Positions 36,612 through 49,413 are shown, counted from the first letter of the stretch. The stretch: 64,000 bases of DNA from Juglans regia (GCF_001411555.2 NC_049904.1:29649370-29713369), one strand, 5' to 3'. Made by a program: numbers and translations. Notes: generated by a model from the sequence alone, not told the origin.

Positions 36612-37100
36612 AAAACATTCCTAGGATTTCTGAGTTGCCCCACCACAGGAAAAGATTTCAAACCCCACCGATTTTTAATGAAGCTTTGAATATTATCCAA
36701 AGAAGGTCTCCTATGAAGAAAGTTTAATGCCACCGAAAAATGAAATGGCTCTGCAGATTGTTTGATTTCTACCTTAGAGAACAAAAAAAAAACATCTCAC
36801 CCTCGTTAAATCTGGGCTCCCTCAAAGGCAGATATACTTTTGGAAGAGGTTGTGGCCGTGAACCCACAATATCAGCTAGAGAATGACCAGACGATGTCGC
36901 TCTCGTCAACACCACATCCTTATTCTTCTTTTCTGTATCATGTCCTCCCATAAATGTCAAAGAACCACTCGCTCCCTTCGTCTGCCCCATGGAGGTGACG
37001 ATCGACGCCATACGAAAGACCCTAGGCGCTCCCCGAACCTGAGAGAGAATTCGGGACACACCATGTCACACCCAAACCCAAACCCAGATAATTTGTATCT

Positions 37101-37896
37101 CATAATTACTATAGTTTAAATACATAAAATACTATATATCATATATATATATATATCATCCTCTCAAGGACTTAATTATCAGTGTATTTATGATGTCTTG
37201 GTTGCAAAGGAATATTCCATTAGTTCATTTCCCGTATATATATTGTGACTCAATTTGCGTAGAATCTCCTCAGCACTTAGCTGATCCCGACTTAATATCA
37301 GATAAGAAAAATACTTTAGTAACAAAAAGATTATATAAAAGTAAACTCATAAACTGACATGACTTAGTGTGTTACGTTAGATTGTAAATTTACTTTTATT
37401 GTAAAGTATATTTAACAGATCATATAAAATTGCATTAGTTTTTGAGTTTATTTTTATATAATCTCTTTGTGCATGTAACCATTATCATCAGACAATAATA
37501 ATATTGATGGTGTTTCAGATTTTTGCAGGCCTGGAGATTCAAGACAACATGTTTTGAATTTTGAATGGTTTACCAAGACCGGTTCAAGGCTTAAATATTT
37601 TAACGAATGGACCATAAGAGCTACAAACGTTGTTGAATATAAGGAGTCTGACTGCTTCTACATCGATCTCGGATTCTCGATCCTGTATAAATTTAAGTTC
37701 TGATGACTGTTTGCGTGTGAACAAGGACAAATTAGTACGCTACTGATCAAGGCTTGTAATAAGAGTAGAATCGGTCTAATTACTTCGTTACCAATAAATC
37801 GACCCTGAAGGTTTACATTGCAAGCCACGTATCGTTGTCAACCGAACGGGTTCCAGCTTTAAAATCATCTAAAAGCTCGATTTTAATAGTAGTGCT
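37101..37896. other. Intergenic upstream of GLR-3, no gene seen
   Basis: AT-rich. Between about 37320 and 37450 there is an inverted-repeat unit (AAACTCATAAACTGACATGAC and its partner near 37440) related to the MITE at 37897. Confidence 0.45.
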
Positions 37897-38061
37897 ACGA
37901 TTATAAAGAGATTTTATAAAGTAAATTTATAAATTGAGGTAATTTTATGTGATACGTTAGATCTACTTTAAAATAAAAGTAACTTTACAATCTGACATAT
38001 CACATTAAGTCACATTAGTTTGTAAATTTATTTTTATGAAATCCTTTTATGAAACATTCCA
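37897..38061. mobile_element. MITE with long inverted arms
   Basis: Left arm TATAAAGAGATTTTATAAAG and, on the other strand, right arm CATAAAAGGATTTCATAAAA, continuing into GTGATACGTTAGATCTAC and GTGATATGTCAGATTG. The two halves are nearly complementary over about 60 bases. A related unit is at 37320-37450. Ends approximate. Confidence 0.55.
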
Positions 38062-38216
38062 ACAAGTTTGGAAAAATTAGCACATGACTATTGAAACATT
38101 CTAACAAGTTTGGAAAAATTATCACGACTTACTTATACTTCAAACTACCGTCTGTACTTTTAGCCCTTTCAAAGTAGTATTAGATGCAAAAACTTGTATA
38201 TATATATAATATATAT

Positions 38217-38388
38217 GAGAAATGATACTTGCAGTCGTGAGTGTGCAAGGCCGTGCAGTCGCTTTGAAAAAAGTGAATAAATATGAGATTTACATGAAAA
38301 GAAATTAATTTTTTAATAGTGGATCCCACTTTTTTTCAAAGCGATTGCACGGCGTTTGCGCATTCCACGACTGTATGTAGCATTACTC
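38217..38388. mobile_element. Palindromic MITE, 172 bp
   Basis: Left arm starts GAGAAATGATACTTGCAGTC; right arm on the other strand starts GAGTAATGCTACATACAGTC. The arms pair over about 60 bases, including CGTGCAGTCGCTTTGAAAAA against CGTGCAATCGCTTTGAAAAA. Flanked by TATATAT on both sides. A transcript would fold into a long hairpin. Confidence 0.78.
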
Positions 38389-41099
38389 TATATATATACT
38401 ATGCTTTCTAGCTTTTAAAAACTTAAACTTTGCACTGTCAATTCTAACGGTTACAAATAAGTGATATGACACATGAATCTTAGTAGTTTGAATATGAAAG
38501 TGTCGATTCTAATAATTTAGGATGTAAAATGTAAAATTTAAGTATATATAGAAAGTATATGTATCCCATGCCAGCAAGTCAGTACGTAGATTCTGAGAAT
38601 CATGTTGTTTAGCTGCTCATGCACAACATATAATATAAGTCAATTTAACGCGGTATGCTTGAATTTTAAAATCTGTAATACTTGGAGATATTAAGATTTA
38701 GTAATATAATATAAGTCAATTAACGGTTCAACATGCATGCATTTTTCTTTGTAACAAGTCAGAGATTCTGATCAAATGGTTTAAGATTATGAAAACACCC
38801 AAAGGATATATAAATATTGTAATGAGGTTTTTTTATTAACATAGTAAGTCAGACTTCCAAAAAAGTCCACAAGATCAATGTGAGATATTATTGCATGATT
38901 CCACACACTCTGAAAATTCCTCGAAACAGCGTGTTTTCTGAAGCAGCATTCTCGGTCGATCGAAAATGCATCTGTATATCAACATATATATGATGATCAG
39001 ATGCTCTTTCTAATGATCATCTGCTATATAGAAAGAGAATGTCTCATGTACCAATAATTAAATTAGATAATTAGAACGCAAACAGTTGCGACAGTTGACG
39101 CCCAACAGCAAGAATCGCAAATGCCTTTCCCACTCGTAACAGTTAGCGCGTTTCCCAGACCCTGGCCTTTCTTCTTCTTCTTCCCGGTAGTACTCGTGAT
39201 ATGTTGTCTTCTCTGTGCCTCCATTAATGGAGCTGAAGCCAACAACAAAACAGTGATGAGTATGGGTATAATCATTGACGTTAATACCCGTATTGGAAAA
39301 GAAGAGAAAACAGCCATGGAAATTGCAGTTCAAAACTACAACACCAATTCAAAGTCTCACCAAGTGTCTCTTCATTTCCGGCATGCTCTTAGATCAGTCA
39401 CTTCTGCTGGTATGTTATATCTACTACGTCAGTGCTTTTTTTAGACGAGGTGTTTGAGTAAGCACGATTAACATATATACAAGTTATGTTATATGCTATA
39501 CTTTTATCTCACTCTCGTTTTGTTGTGTTCATGTGAAATATATTGATATATTTTGTCACATCAACACACAATAAGACGAGTTTAGACTAAGAGAGTAGTG
39601 TATAAAGTTTTGCTTAATTGTACAGAGTATAGTACCACATGAGTGAAATATATTGATAATCAAGAACATATACCTTAGCTTTCATTATCAAAATAAATTA
39701 ATTTTTTTTCATATGAAAATGCACCAAAAAAATTATATTTAAAAATATCAACATTTTGGTTGCAGCAGAAGAGATGATTAGAGACCAAAAGGTAAAAGTG
39801 ATTATAGGCATGCATACATGGCCGGAAGCAGCTATGGTAGCGGATGTTGGAAGGCAAGCTCGTGTTCCAGTCATTTCGTTCGCAGCACCAGCCATTAACC
39901 CGCCTCTAATGCCACTTATTTGGCCTTTCTTGATACAAATGGCCAAAAATGGTTCTGAACAGGTACAATGCATCGCAGATATTGTTCATGCGTACAAGTG
40001 GCAAAGGGTCAGAGCGATTTACGAAGATGAAGGATATGGCAGTAACGCCGGCATGTTAGCACTATTATCTGAGGCTCTACAAAATGTTGGCTCGGAGATT
40101 GAGTACCGTTTGGTTCTCCCACCATTTTCTTCTGTGAATGATCCAGGAAGGGTTGTCCAAGAAGAGCTTATTAAGCTACATTGTAACAACCGGATCCAAA
40201 ATTGGTATGGTTGGACTTTAGATTTTTTATTTATTTATTTATTTATTGGAGCTTGATATATTTATTTTTTTAAGTTTTTATTTTACGAATTTAAGTAGTG
40301 ATTTTCTTTTAATCTGGAGATCTTGATTATTTATTTTATTCTTTTATTCTCCCCGCATGTTTAATTAGTTATTTTTGTTTTTGTTTGTTTTCTTCTCATT
40401 TTCCCTTTTTTTTTTTTTCTTTACTCCCGTAGTGTTCCTCTCGCCCACTCCATGCACACTCACGGCACGTCCGCTCGCACGTCTCTCTCTTGGCTCTCTA
40501 GGATTTTCTTTTCTTGTTTCTCCACTTATATATTTATATTTGTACGTATTCGAAGGATGCTTCCGCCGCTGCCCTCCTACGCGAAACCTCAGCCCAATAT
40601 ATATTTTTTTTTCTTCTCCTCTTGGCAAGCAGCGCTCGCCCTCTAGCTAGTTCACCACCCTGCAGCGCCCAACCTTTGTTTCACGCACACGGAACGACAA
40701 CCACACAAAGTCCACCACTCAAGCCGGGCGCCACCACCCTCTCCGTGTAAACACCATCTCGGTTGTACCTCCGAAAAACAGAGCACCAGCCCAGGCAGCG
40801 AGTCGCCACTCCCCGGACCCAGTCCACGCAACGCCTCCAACCTCAGCCACGAAGCCACCTCCCAACGCCTCCATTACCAGCCCGAAAATCCTCTGTTTTA
40901 ACTGTCCAAAACAGAGCAACCTACAGCCGCTGCAATCACCCCCCACCGAGAGCTTCACCGCGCTGTGCCTCCACAGAAACTACCGGCGAGGACTTTCCCC
41001 CACCCCGGTCCTCCGCACGCTGCCTCAGTTTTCCCACAGTAAGCTCGCGCCACTTCTGGTTGAGGGTCCTTTCCTTTCGGTCTCTCTTGTTCTCTCACC

Positions 41100-41102
<3 letters not shown>

Positions 41103-41138
<36 letters not shown>
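41103..41138. repeat. (CT)n microsatellite in copy B
   Basis: About 18 CT units, followed by CGGTTTCAGCTCTCTC as in copy A. Confidence 0.9.
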
Positions 41139-41141
<3 letters not shown>

Positions 41142-42332
41142 TTCAGCTCTCTCTCCCTCTCTTCCCATGCGACGCCGTCAAGGAAAGTCATCACCACCTC
41201 TGTCCAGCGTCTGTCGCACTCCCACGGTGTTGCTGCCTCGAGTTTCTTTCTCTTGAGTATGTCCCTACCGTCACTCGCATTTTTGCCTCTTCTAATTTTA
41301 GTTTTTGCTGTTATAACAGTTACTTAAAAAGGAAGTTGTGGTTGTCTAGAGTAACTGGTAGGAGAAGAACGATTTTACCGTTTCGCCCGTTTGTTTAAAA
41401 CATCAACTAAGTTGGTGTTTTTTTTACTAAAATGTGTTTCGGATGAAGGGCATTTATCAATTTATTTATTTTTGTTGTTATGTTAAAATGAGTTTTGGGT
41501 TTAAGTCTCATAAAGCATTTTTTTTTGTGTAGAAAATATTTTAACAATATTGTTAACAAAAACTCTAATTTTTTTGAGGAGTTTTGCATGGCGTATTTTA
41601 TAAGACTTTTAAAGTAGTCTAAATATTCTATTAATTTATAATATATTGTTGGTACTTTAGATATTTTTGAAGATTACTTTTTATTGAATTCCGCAAATGC
41701 CTAAATATTTTCTCGATTAAATCTCTTATTCGATACGGATTCGACTAAGTGGATATTGGTGATTTTAGATAATGGTGGTATTATAGGAATTATTAGAATT
41801 CTAGGTTTTGAGGATTTAAATAGGTTCTTAGGTTCAAATACGAAATACGTGATTGATTGAAAATTTACAGAAATTACTTGATTATTTGATAGGTGACGAT
41901 TGTTAATTATCGACATTTTGAGAAAATTTCTGAAAAGCTAAGAAGTCCAGGTAAGCGGGATTCCTATGCTAGTATTTGCATTAAATAAAATGAACTGAGG
42001 TCCTTTTTGAAAAATGTGCATGTTCTACTATGAAAAGAAATTTGAAAACAACCTCAGATATTTGTTCTGCATTACTCATGAGATTCTGTTTAAGAAGAAC
42101 GTATTTTCTATCATGACTGGTGTAAACATGAGCTTATTTTTGATATTTTGTTTCTGAACTTTGAAAATGAGAGCGAATATGAAATTTGTGCATAAATTAT
42201 GTTGTGATATGATTTTGTTCTGTTCCGAAGATTTTTGTTCAGTACACTGTTTGGAAAAGACGTGATTTCTGAAAACCTTTGGCATGACTCTCTGATTCTA
42301 AATTTGATTATGTTTCTGTTCTGTTCAGTTAC

Positions 42333-42480
42333 GGCCCTGCCACGGGTGATAATAGTGGCATACAGCCCAACCACGGGTTATAATAGTGGATACGGCCCAA
42401 CCACGGGTTATAATAGTGGATACGGCCCAACCACGAGTAATAATAGTGGATACGGCCCTGCCACGGGTTATAGTAGTGGT
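42333..42480 (+). repeat. 30-bp tandem repeat in copy B
   Basis: Four to five units with core ACCACGGGTTATAATAGTGG followed by ATACGGCCCA. Units differ at few positions, so the array is recent or homogenised. The same unit is degenerate in copy D and reduced in copies A and C. Confidence 0.88.
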
Positions 42481-43561
42481 CTCTGTTTTGAGTACACACC
42501 TTGGTGACAGAGTGTTTTATGTTCTGCTTGGCTATCCGCAGATGCACAACCCTACCACAGGGATTATACATGGCCTCTGTTCTGATATGATGTTCTGATG
42601 ATGATGATAATCTTTTATGTTATGCCAAAGAATATTTTGAATGAAATTATTTCTAAATCTTCGCTCTGATATTTTGATAACATGTTCTGCTTCCGCACTC
42701 TGAAAATGAAAATGTTTTGTTCTGCATTCTGATTTCTGTAAATGCTCATGTTTATACACTGGTATATGTTCTCTGCTTACTGAGTTGTTGATAACTCACC
42801 CCCCCTTATCTCCATAATATTTCAGAGGACATTGATGGTTCAGCTGAGGATCAGTATTAGAGTTTATGGAAAAGATTAGCAGTGAATGGTTGTTGGGTAT
42901 TTCGTGGTATTAATGTTGATGTTGGAAATTATTTATATTTCTTAAGTTTGCTTCAATGGATTTAGACGGTTTATGGAGACTTGTGTTAATATTTCATTAT
43001 TTCTAGTTTGTTATTTGAGACATGAAGAAGAGTTGGTTTTATTTGAGTTGCTGGATTGAAAATTGGATAGATGAGTTTATATGGTTTATTTAATTGAAGT
43101 ATTTACGTTTGATTTGAGGTTTGAGAAAATATATATATATCCTTGAATTTGGAAGTACTCTAGCCTTGTTAGAGTTGATTATCAGGTTATATGAGTTAAC
43201 TCTCCGGACCCTCGGGGATGGGGCGTTACATACATAAAACGCAATCTCGGGTTTTTATTGTCCTTGATTCTTCATTAGAGATGGCAACTTATTTGTTCAG
43301 AGAGGCTAAGCAGATGGGACTCGTGGGGAGAGACTCACCTTGGATAATCTCAGACAGCATTACAAGTCAGCTGGACTCTGTCAACAACTCCGTTATTTCA
43401 TCTATGGAAGGCGCAATAGGAATCAAGACTTACTATTCTGAGATTGGCAATTCTGAGTATGGAGATTTTTATGCCCATTTTCAAAAAATATTCAGAGCCG
43501 AATATCCAGAGGAAGATAACTCCCACCCTGGAATTTATGCTCTGTGAGCATATGATAGCCT

Positions 43562-46456
43562 TGTAAATAAAAACTGACTTCTTCTTAAAGCTAACACCAG
43601 TTGACTATAACAAAATTAACACTAACATTTCTAACACTAATATTTCCTTAAAGCTGAACGCACCGTTTTGGCTTATCAATGCCAAAACGTTGCGTCCCGT
43701 AACCAGCCACCCACTCCATCTTGATTGCAAACGAAGTCGTCCCTGTCTTTACTTCAACTTAGCTCCAGTTCACTTCAGTTCGATACTTCTTGTAACGCCC
43801 CGTACTCGAGGGTCCGGAGAGTTAACTCATGTCACTTAAAAATCATTTTTCTTCCACATAGTACATACTCTAATTTTTCTCTATCGCACAAAATACTCAT
43901 ATATTTACATCACTTACTCCAGAATAACGATTCTAAGACAAGACAAAGTCTTAATATAAACATTAATCTCCCGACAAATCACAACATCAGAACACAACAA
44001 GTTTACTAAATGAAAACCATCAATACCCATATAAACCTTCTATGCTTAAACCATCATTCTTAACTCTTCTCACCCATGCTCCATATCCTTGATCCTCAAC
44101 TGAAACATTCAAATCATCTGAAAAATTTGTGGAGATAAGGGGTGAGTTATCAACAACTCAGTAAGCAGAGAACATATGCTAGCATGTAAACATGAGCCTT
44201 TTCAGAAAGTTCAATATGCAGAAACAAAACATTTTATTTTTATATGCAGATCTCAGAAAACGTGTTATCAGAAAATCAGAGCGACTTTTCGACATTTCAT
44301 ACTCAAGTCAACAATTCATATTTGAGGATCCATTTCATATTCAAAAACACTTTGGCATAACATAACTGAACATATTCATCTTATCATATCATATCATATA
44401 CCATGTTTAACCCCCGTGGTAGGGTTGTGCTATCCCCGGTGGCCAAACCAGGCAGTATCATGTGGTGAACTTCCCATTTTTCAATCTCGGAGCCCCGAGT
44501 GTGCACACAGGAAATAACACGTAAAAAGACCACTTTGTTTCCAAAGTGGGTGCACTCATATCATATCATGGTAGTACCAACCATATCACGTGAACAGTAT
44601 CATCATATCAGAACCATATTCAGAACAGATAAGTATGCCAAAGTTTTATCATATCCATATCATATCAAAACACGTGCGAAACATATTCATATCATTTCTA
44701 TTTGATCAAAAACAGATCCAAATCATTTCATATCACATGCATAAAATTTCAATGATATCATATTCGCTCTTTTGTATATTTCAGAAACATGTCAAATATT
44801 GCTCATGTCTACACATTTCATGTCAAACATTTCTTTTCTCTTTCATACGTATCTCATGAGGGAATGCAAAACATATACTGAGGTTGTTTTTCACTTTTTC
44901 TTTTTAAAACAACATGCACATTTTTACAAACCAACCTCAGTTCATTTCTTTTTATGCAAATCCAGCATAGGAACCCCGCTTACCTGGACGACTTAACTTT
45001 TCCAAAATTTTCCTCAAAAATGTCGAGCCGACTATAGATCGTCACCTATAAAAATAATGGCGTAATTTCCGTAAGTTTCCAATCAATCATGTATTTCGAT
45101 ATTTAAGCCTAAGCTTCTTAAATAACCTATTTTAAATTTCTCAAAACTTAAAACCTTCATAATCCCAAAATATATCATTACTTCATAAAATCACCAATAT
45201 CCACCACAACCCACGTCATACACAAAACACCAATATTTAAACCCAAACCGCCAACAAATCTCATAGTCTAAACCAATCATGCTAACAACTCCATCACCCA
45301 ATACAATCAATCCCGCTTACTCCTCAGATTCAGTCCGGCAAAACCGATCAGCAATTAAATACAGTGTAATGTGCTAGTGCAAAAATACATTAAATTCACG
45401 AGAATTCTTTGAAAAATACTTACATTGCTATATAATGATTTCCAAAGGATCACGAAACTGCAAGAAGTGGCGGCTCAGCAACGAAACAGTGTAAAATACA
45501 CTCTGGCCGTGGGTCTCAAAAACCCACTTTTCAACGTAGACAAACCAAGACCCAAAATTGATAGGGTAGGGCCTAGAGAGGTCGGTGAAGCCATTGATGG
45601 TGGTGGTTTGCCGTGGGTGGCGGCGCAAGGGGTGTTTTAGGCCAAAAATGCACAAATCGGAAATGGACTTGGTGGGGCTTCACCGGTGACGGATCGGAGC
45701 CGGGGTTGGATCCATTGGGTAGCTGGGAGGTTGGGGATGAAGTGGTGAAGAGATGGTGGCCGGTGGTGGCGCGACGGCGGGGCGCGAGCACAAAGAACGC
45801 CGCGGCTTTGTGGGGTGCGTGCGGGCTACCGGCGGCGAGGTAGGGGCTGGGATTTGGGGGGTGAGGTCGCCGGCCGGTGGGGGATCTAGTCGGCTGGGCG
45901 GTGTCGCGCACGGCGGCGCGACGGCAGCGGGCTGGGTGAGGAACGGCTGCACGGCGAGAGAGAGAGAGAAGAACTCGCGCGCGGGGAGGAAGACCAGGAG
46001 GAGAAAAAGAAAAGAAAAGAAAAGAAAAAGAAAAGAAGAAAAGAAAAATAGAGGGAAAAGAAATGAGGTCCAAACCTCACATCTTGGGTCATAAAAATGA
46101 TTCAACGGAAATGATTTTAAAATTGCAAGTGAAATAAAATAATTCAAACACAGTGATTAAATTGAAAACAAATAATTAAACCCAACAATAAGTTAATTTA
46201 ATTCGAGAAGAAATTTAAACACATAACAATAATTAATTTAAAGAAAGCACTTCAAAAAAAATAATTTTCGTAAACTAAAAATCATAAAAATAGTCTAATT
46301 AAAAATCCAATAATTTTAAAACAAGAGAATAAATTCTGAATCAATAAAAATAATTCATTCATTAAAATACACTAAAATACGGGGTGTTACACTTCTCATC
46401 TTCACTTCAGCTTAGGTTCAGTTTAGGTTTCGCCTCTTTATTCCAGCATCATAACA
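43562..46456 (-). repeat. 3' LTR of the gypsy element, truncated and split
   Basis: Matches 51372-51660 only: pieces 43562-43790 and 46397-46456 surround copy E and its target duplication. The outer 381 bp (equivalent to 50991-51371) are missing and GLR sequence GATAGCC abuts directly, so a deletion removed the LTR end and the target duplication on this side. Confidence 0.85.
43791..46391 (-). mobile_element. LTR-like element, copy E (solo LTR) inside the gypsy LTR
   Basis: Left end TGTAACGCCCCGTACTCGAG and right end CGGGGTGTTACA, 2601 bp, between CTTCT at 43786-43790 and 46392-46396. The intact LTR at 51586-51610 reads CGATACTTCTCATCTTCA straight through, proving the empty site. It shares with copies A and C the blocks GTGCACACAGG, CCACTTTGTTTCCAAAGTGG and the AT-rich 5' end. 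A GC-rich block (45600-45960) encodes only low-complexity frames. Confidence 0.92.
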
Positions 46457-46469
46457 ATTTCCCCATTCT

Positions 46470-49413
46470 TCACAGCACCTTGCCCACAAGGTGCGGGTAA
46501 AGCTGCTGTAATTTCCATAGCCTCTCCCACGAGTTCTCTTCATCTTCTAATCCCCTCCATTTAACCAGTATTTCAGTTACCCCACGGTTTCCCTCTTTCT
46601 TCAGACGACGATCTATCACTTTTTCAGGCTTGGGAAGGACTTCACCTTGTGAATCCACGGGAGGTAGTGTGGCAAGCGGCTGTATTGAGTTTCCCACCTT
46701 CTTTTTTAGGCACGATACGTGGAAGGTAGGGTGTATGCGGGATGATGGGGGCAGCTTAAGCCGATAAGCAACTTGCCCGATCTTCTTCTCAACTTGGAAC
46801 GGCCCGAAATACCGAGGAGACAACTTCATATTTCGGCGAAGTGCTAAAGATTTCTGTCGGAAGGGTTGTAGCCTCAGGTACACCCATTTCCCCTCTTCGA
46901 ATGTTCTCTCGGTTCTATGCCTGTCAGCTTGTATTTTCATTCGATTCCTTGCTTCTTCCAAGTTCTCCTTAAGAATTTTTATAACTTTGTCTCTGCCTTG
47001 TAAAGTTTGATCCACCGATTGGTTGTTGGAAGTCCCGGGTATGTATGACAGGAGTAATGGTGGGGGGTACCCATAGAGGGCTTGGAAAGGGGTCATCTTA
47101 GTAGTTGTATGATAAGATGTATTATACCACCATTCCGCGAATGGTAGCCACTGTGACCACTTCTGAGGTGTAGATCCCGCATAGCATCGTAGGTAACCTT
47201 CCAAGCATTTATTGAGGGCCTCTGTCTGTCCATCGGATTGCGGATGGTAGGCAGAGCTTAGATTAAGAGCTGACCCCTGTAAAGAAAAGAAAGATTGCCA
47301 AAAGGAACTCACAAATTTTGGGTCACGATCTGTCACTATAGTTCGAGGTAGGCCATGTAATTTGAACACATGATTCATAAACAGACTAGCCACCCCAGCT
47401 GCTGTGTAAGGATGCGACAAGGGTATGAAGTGCCCAAATTTTGTGAATCTGTCCACAACCACTAATATCACATTACAACCACTGGACTTGGGCAACCCTT
47501 CGATGAAATCCATGGAAATGTCTGTCCATGCTTGTGTAGGCACGGGTAAGGGCTGCAACAACCCCGCTGGTGGTGTTGTTTCATATTTCACTGCTTGACA
47601 AATCACACACTCCCTCACCACCTTTTTTATGTCTTTTTTCATACCCTTCCAATAAAAATCCCGTTTAGCCCTTTGATAGGTTCGTAAATAACCCGAGTGA
47701 CCACCCATAGGATTATCATGTATGTACTGCAAAACTTTGCCCTTGAAAGAGTAATCCGATGCAATGACTATTCTGCCCTTCTTCAATAATAAGCCTTGAT
47801 GCATCTGATAATTGCTTGGTACAGCAGTAATATCCCTTAATTGTTTTAGGACCTCCTTAAGCTCAACTGACTCCTCATAGCTGGCTTTAAGTTCCTCTAC
47901 CCATTCGGGTGTTGGAAACGTTATCATGGCTAAGGTTCCAACCTCTAACTCCCCTTCTTCTTCTTTTCTTGACAATGCATCCGCTACCACGTTTTCTTTT
48001 CCTTTCTTGTAAGTGATAATAAAATCATATCCCATTAATTTGCTCACCCACTTTTGCTGAGTTACGGTGCCTACACGTTGCTCTAGTAAGAATTTTAATG
48101 CCTGCTGGTCCGTTTTAATAACGAAGGACTGCCCTAAAAGGTAGGGCCTCCATTTTCTTACCGCCGTCACTAATGCGAGGAGCTCTTTCTCATATGTGGA
48201 GAGAAGGAGTTCCTTGCCCTTCAAAGCCTTACTCATGTAAGCAAGTGGCTATCCCACCTGCATCAAGACTGCCCCCATTCCCCTTCCACTTGCATCACAC
48301 TCAATCGTGAATGGTTGGGTAAAATCCGACAATCTAAGGACTGGGGGTTGTGTCACAGCCAATTTCAGCTCCTTAAAAGCTTGTAAAGCAACCTCATTCC
48401 ACACAAAGGCATGCTTTTTAAGTAAATCCGTTAATGGTGCAGCAATTGTTCCATACCCCTTTATAAATTTACGATAATATCCCGTCAACCCCAAAAATCC
48501 TCTTAAGGATTTGACATTTGCTGGTACGGGCCAGTCAAGCATAGCAGCCACCTTCCGTGGGTCAGCCATCACCCCCTTTTCACTTACTATGTGTCCCAAA
48601 TACTCTACTTCATTGATCCCAAATTGACACTTGGACAATTTAGCGAATAATTGGTTTCTTTGTAGTACCTCCAGCACCATGCGCAAGTGCATTAAATGAT
48701 CTGTCCAGCAGCTACTGTACACTAGGATGTCGTCAAAAAATACTAAAACAAATTTTCGCAAATATGGTCGAAACATCTCGTTCATCAGCCCTTGAAAAGT
48801 TGATTGGGCATTAGTCAAGCCAAATGGCATCACTAGAAACTCATAGTGCCCTTCGTGAGTTCTAAATGCTGTTTTTGCCACATCCTCATCGACCACTCTG
48901 ATTTGGTGATAACCGGACCTCAAATCTAGCTTCGAAAAGACCACCGACCCGTGTAACTCATCCAAGAGTTCATCAATAACAGGAATAGGAAACTTATCCT
49001 TTATGGTTTCTTAGTTAAGTGCTCGATAATCGACGCACATCCGCCTTACGGACCAAAAGTACAGGGGACGAAAAGGGACTTGAGCTGGGTCTTATTACAC
49101 CTGATTCAAGTAACTCAACCACTATCTTCTCAATTTCTGACTTTTGGTAGTGTGGGTAACGGTAAGGTCTAGAGGTAATAGGTTAGGTTCCTTCTTTAAG
49201 GGGTATTCTATGGTCTTGGGGCCTTGAGGGTGGAAGTCCCTTCAGAATATCAAACACCCTTGTAAACTGTGAAATCAGATTCTGCACCTTATCTCCTCCA
49301 CCCGAGATTCCCAACACATTGGTTTCACTAACCAGCTGCAAGAATAAACCCTTCCCCCTTTGCATGGATGTAAGCATTGACTTTTCTCCCTTAGTAAGGG
49401 TCAAACCTTCCAA
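46470..49413 (-). pseudogene. gypsy pol (RT, RNase H, integrase, chromodomain), broken
   Basis: Copies element RNA and integrates the cDNA. From the 5' side: 49183-49413 linker, stop; a short segment with [13 protein letters not shown], then an apparent loss of about 14 bases that shifts frame near 49050, and a TAA near 49012; RT core 48249-48965 ([32 protein letters not shown] catalytic motif intact) ending in TAG; then an open frame 46470-48236 of 588 codons with RNase H (DQQALKFLL), the integrase HHCC finger (HSGYLRTY...CVICQ), the DDE core (MDFIEGLPKS, VTDRDPKFVS, HPQSDGQTEALN) and a C-terminal chromodomain (VKWRGLEDEENSWE). The integrase half could still be translated; the polyprotein cannot. 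Confidence 0.92.

Larger units (their letters stand above)
32537..37059 (-). pseudogene. LINE ORF1 (gag-like), split by an LTR and decayed
   Basis: Starts near 37059 and reads MASIVTSMGQTKGASGS..., then VYLPLREPRFNEGE and SVALNFLHRRPSLDNIQSF, the N-terminal region of plant L1 ORF1 (DUF4283-like). The frame breaks at the LTR insertion (36611), resumes at 33620 with LVRLANEEDFIQVMARG-type sequence, and has WIGPLGVVNSHFQEVVFESL followed by a knuckle-like CSRCRRQGHQ at about 33230-33260. Charged C-terminal pieces continue to 32537. Several stops and frame changes; not functional. Role in the family: RNA binding for the LINE particle. Confidence 0.8.
28273..37085 (-). mobile_element. Full-length LINE (L1-type) split by a solo LTR
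   Basis: Perfect 15-bp target duplication AGATAATTTGTATCT at 28258-28272 and 37086-37100. Subtracting the LTR-like element at 33621-36611 leaves about 5.8 kb, the size of a complete plant L1. On the minus strand the order is leader, ORF1 with nucleic-acid binding features, endonuclease, RT, zinc-finger region, RNase H, then a 3' UTR with ACGGTATTCCTCCGCCAC (complement of 28355-28372) and a T-run (tail) at 28273. Many stops show that it is old. Confidence 0.93.
40182..43230 (+). mobile_element. LTR-like element, copy B (solo LTR) in GLR-3 exon 2
   Basis: TGTAACAACCGG start and GGGGCGTTACA end, 3049 bp, between perfect 5-bp duplications TACAT at 40177-40181 and 43231-43235. The GLR reading frame on both sides matches GLR-1, which defines the insertion exactly. 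GC-rich leader half (40440-41250) with a CT microsatellite, then AT-rich DNA, then the 30-bp repeats and the conserved GATAACTCACC...TATCTCC block (about 42790-42820). No LTR pair, no pol. The 211-codon ORF at 40763-41398 is a low-complexity P/S/R frame. Confidence 0.88.

Noticed and set aside
40763..41398. 211-codon ORF in LTR copy B
   Set aside because: Low-complexity P/S/R composition in a GC- and CT-rich stretch. The homologous DNA in copy A (34226-34681) is read in shifted frames, so the protein is not conserved.
42333..42480. CRISPR-like array
   Set aside because: Units are contiguous 30-bp tandem repeats without unique spacers, inside a plant LTR.
45573..46147. Overlapping 113-166-codon ORFs on both strands in LTR copy E
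   Set aside because: GC-rich stretch with few stops, purine/pyrimidine runs and no motif; open on several frames at once.
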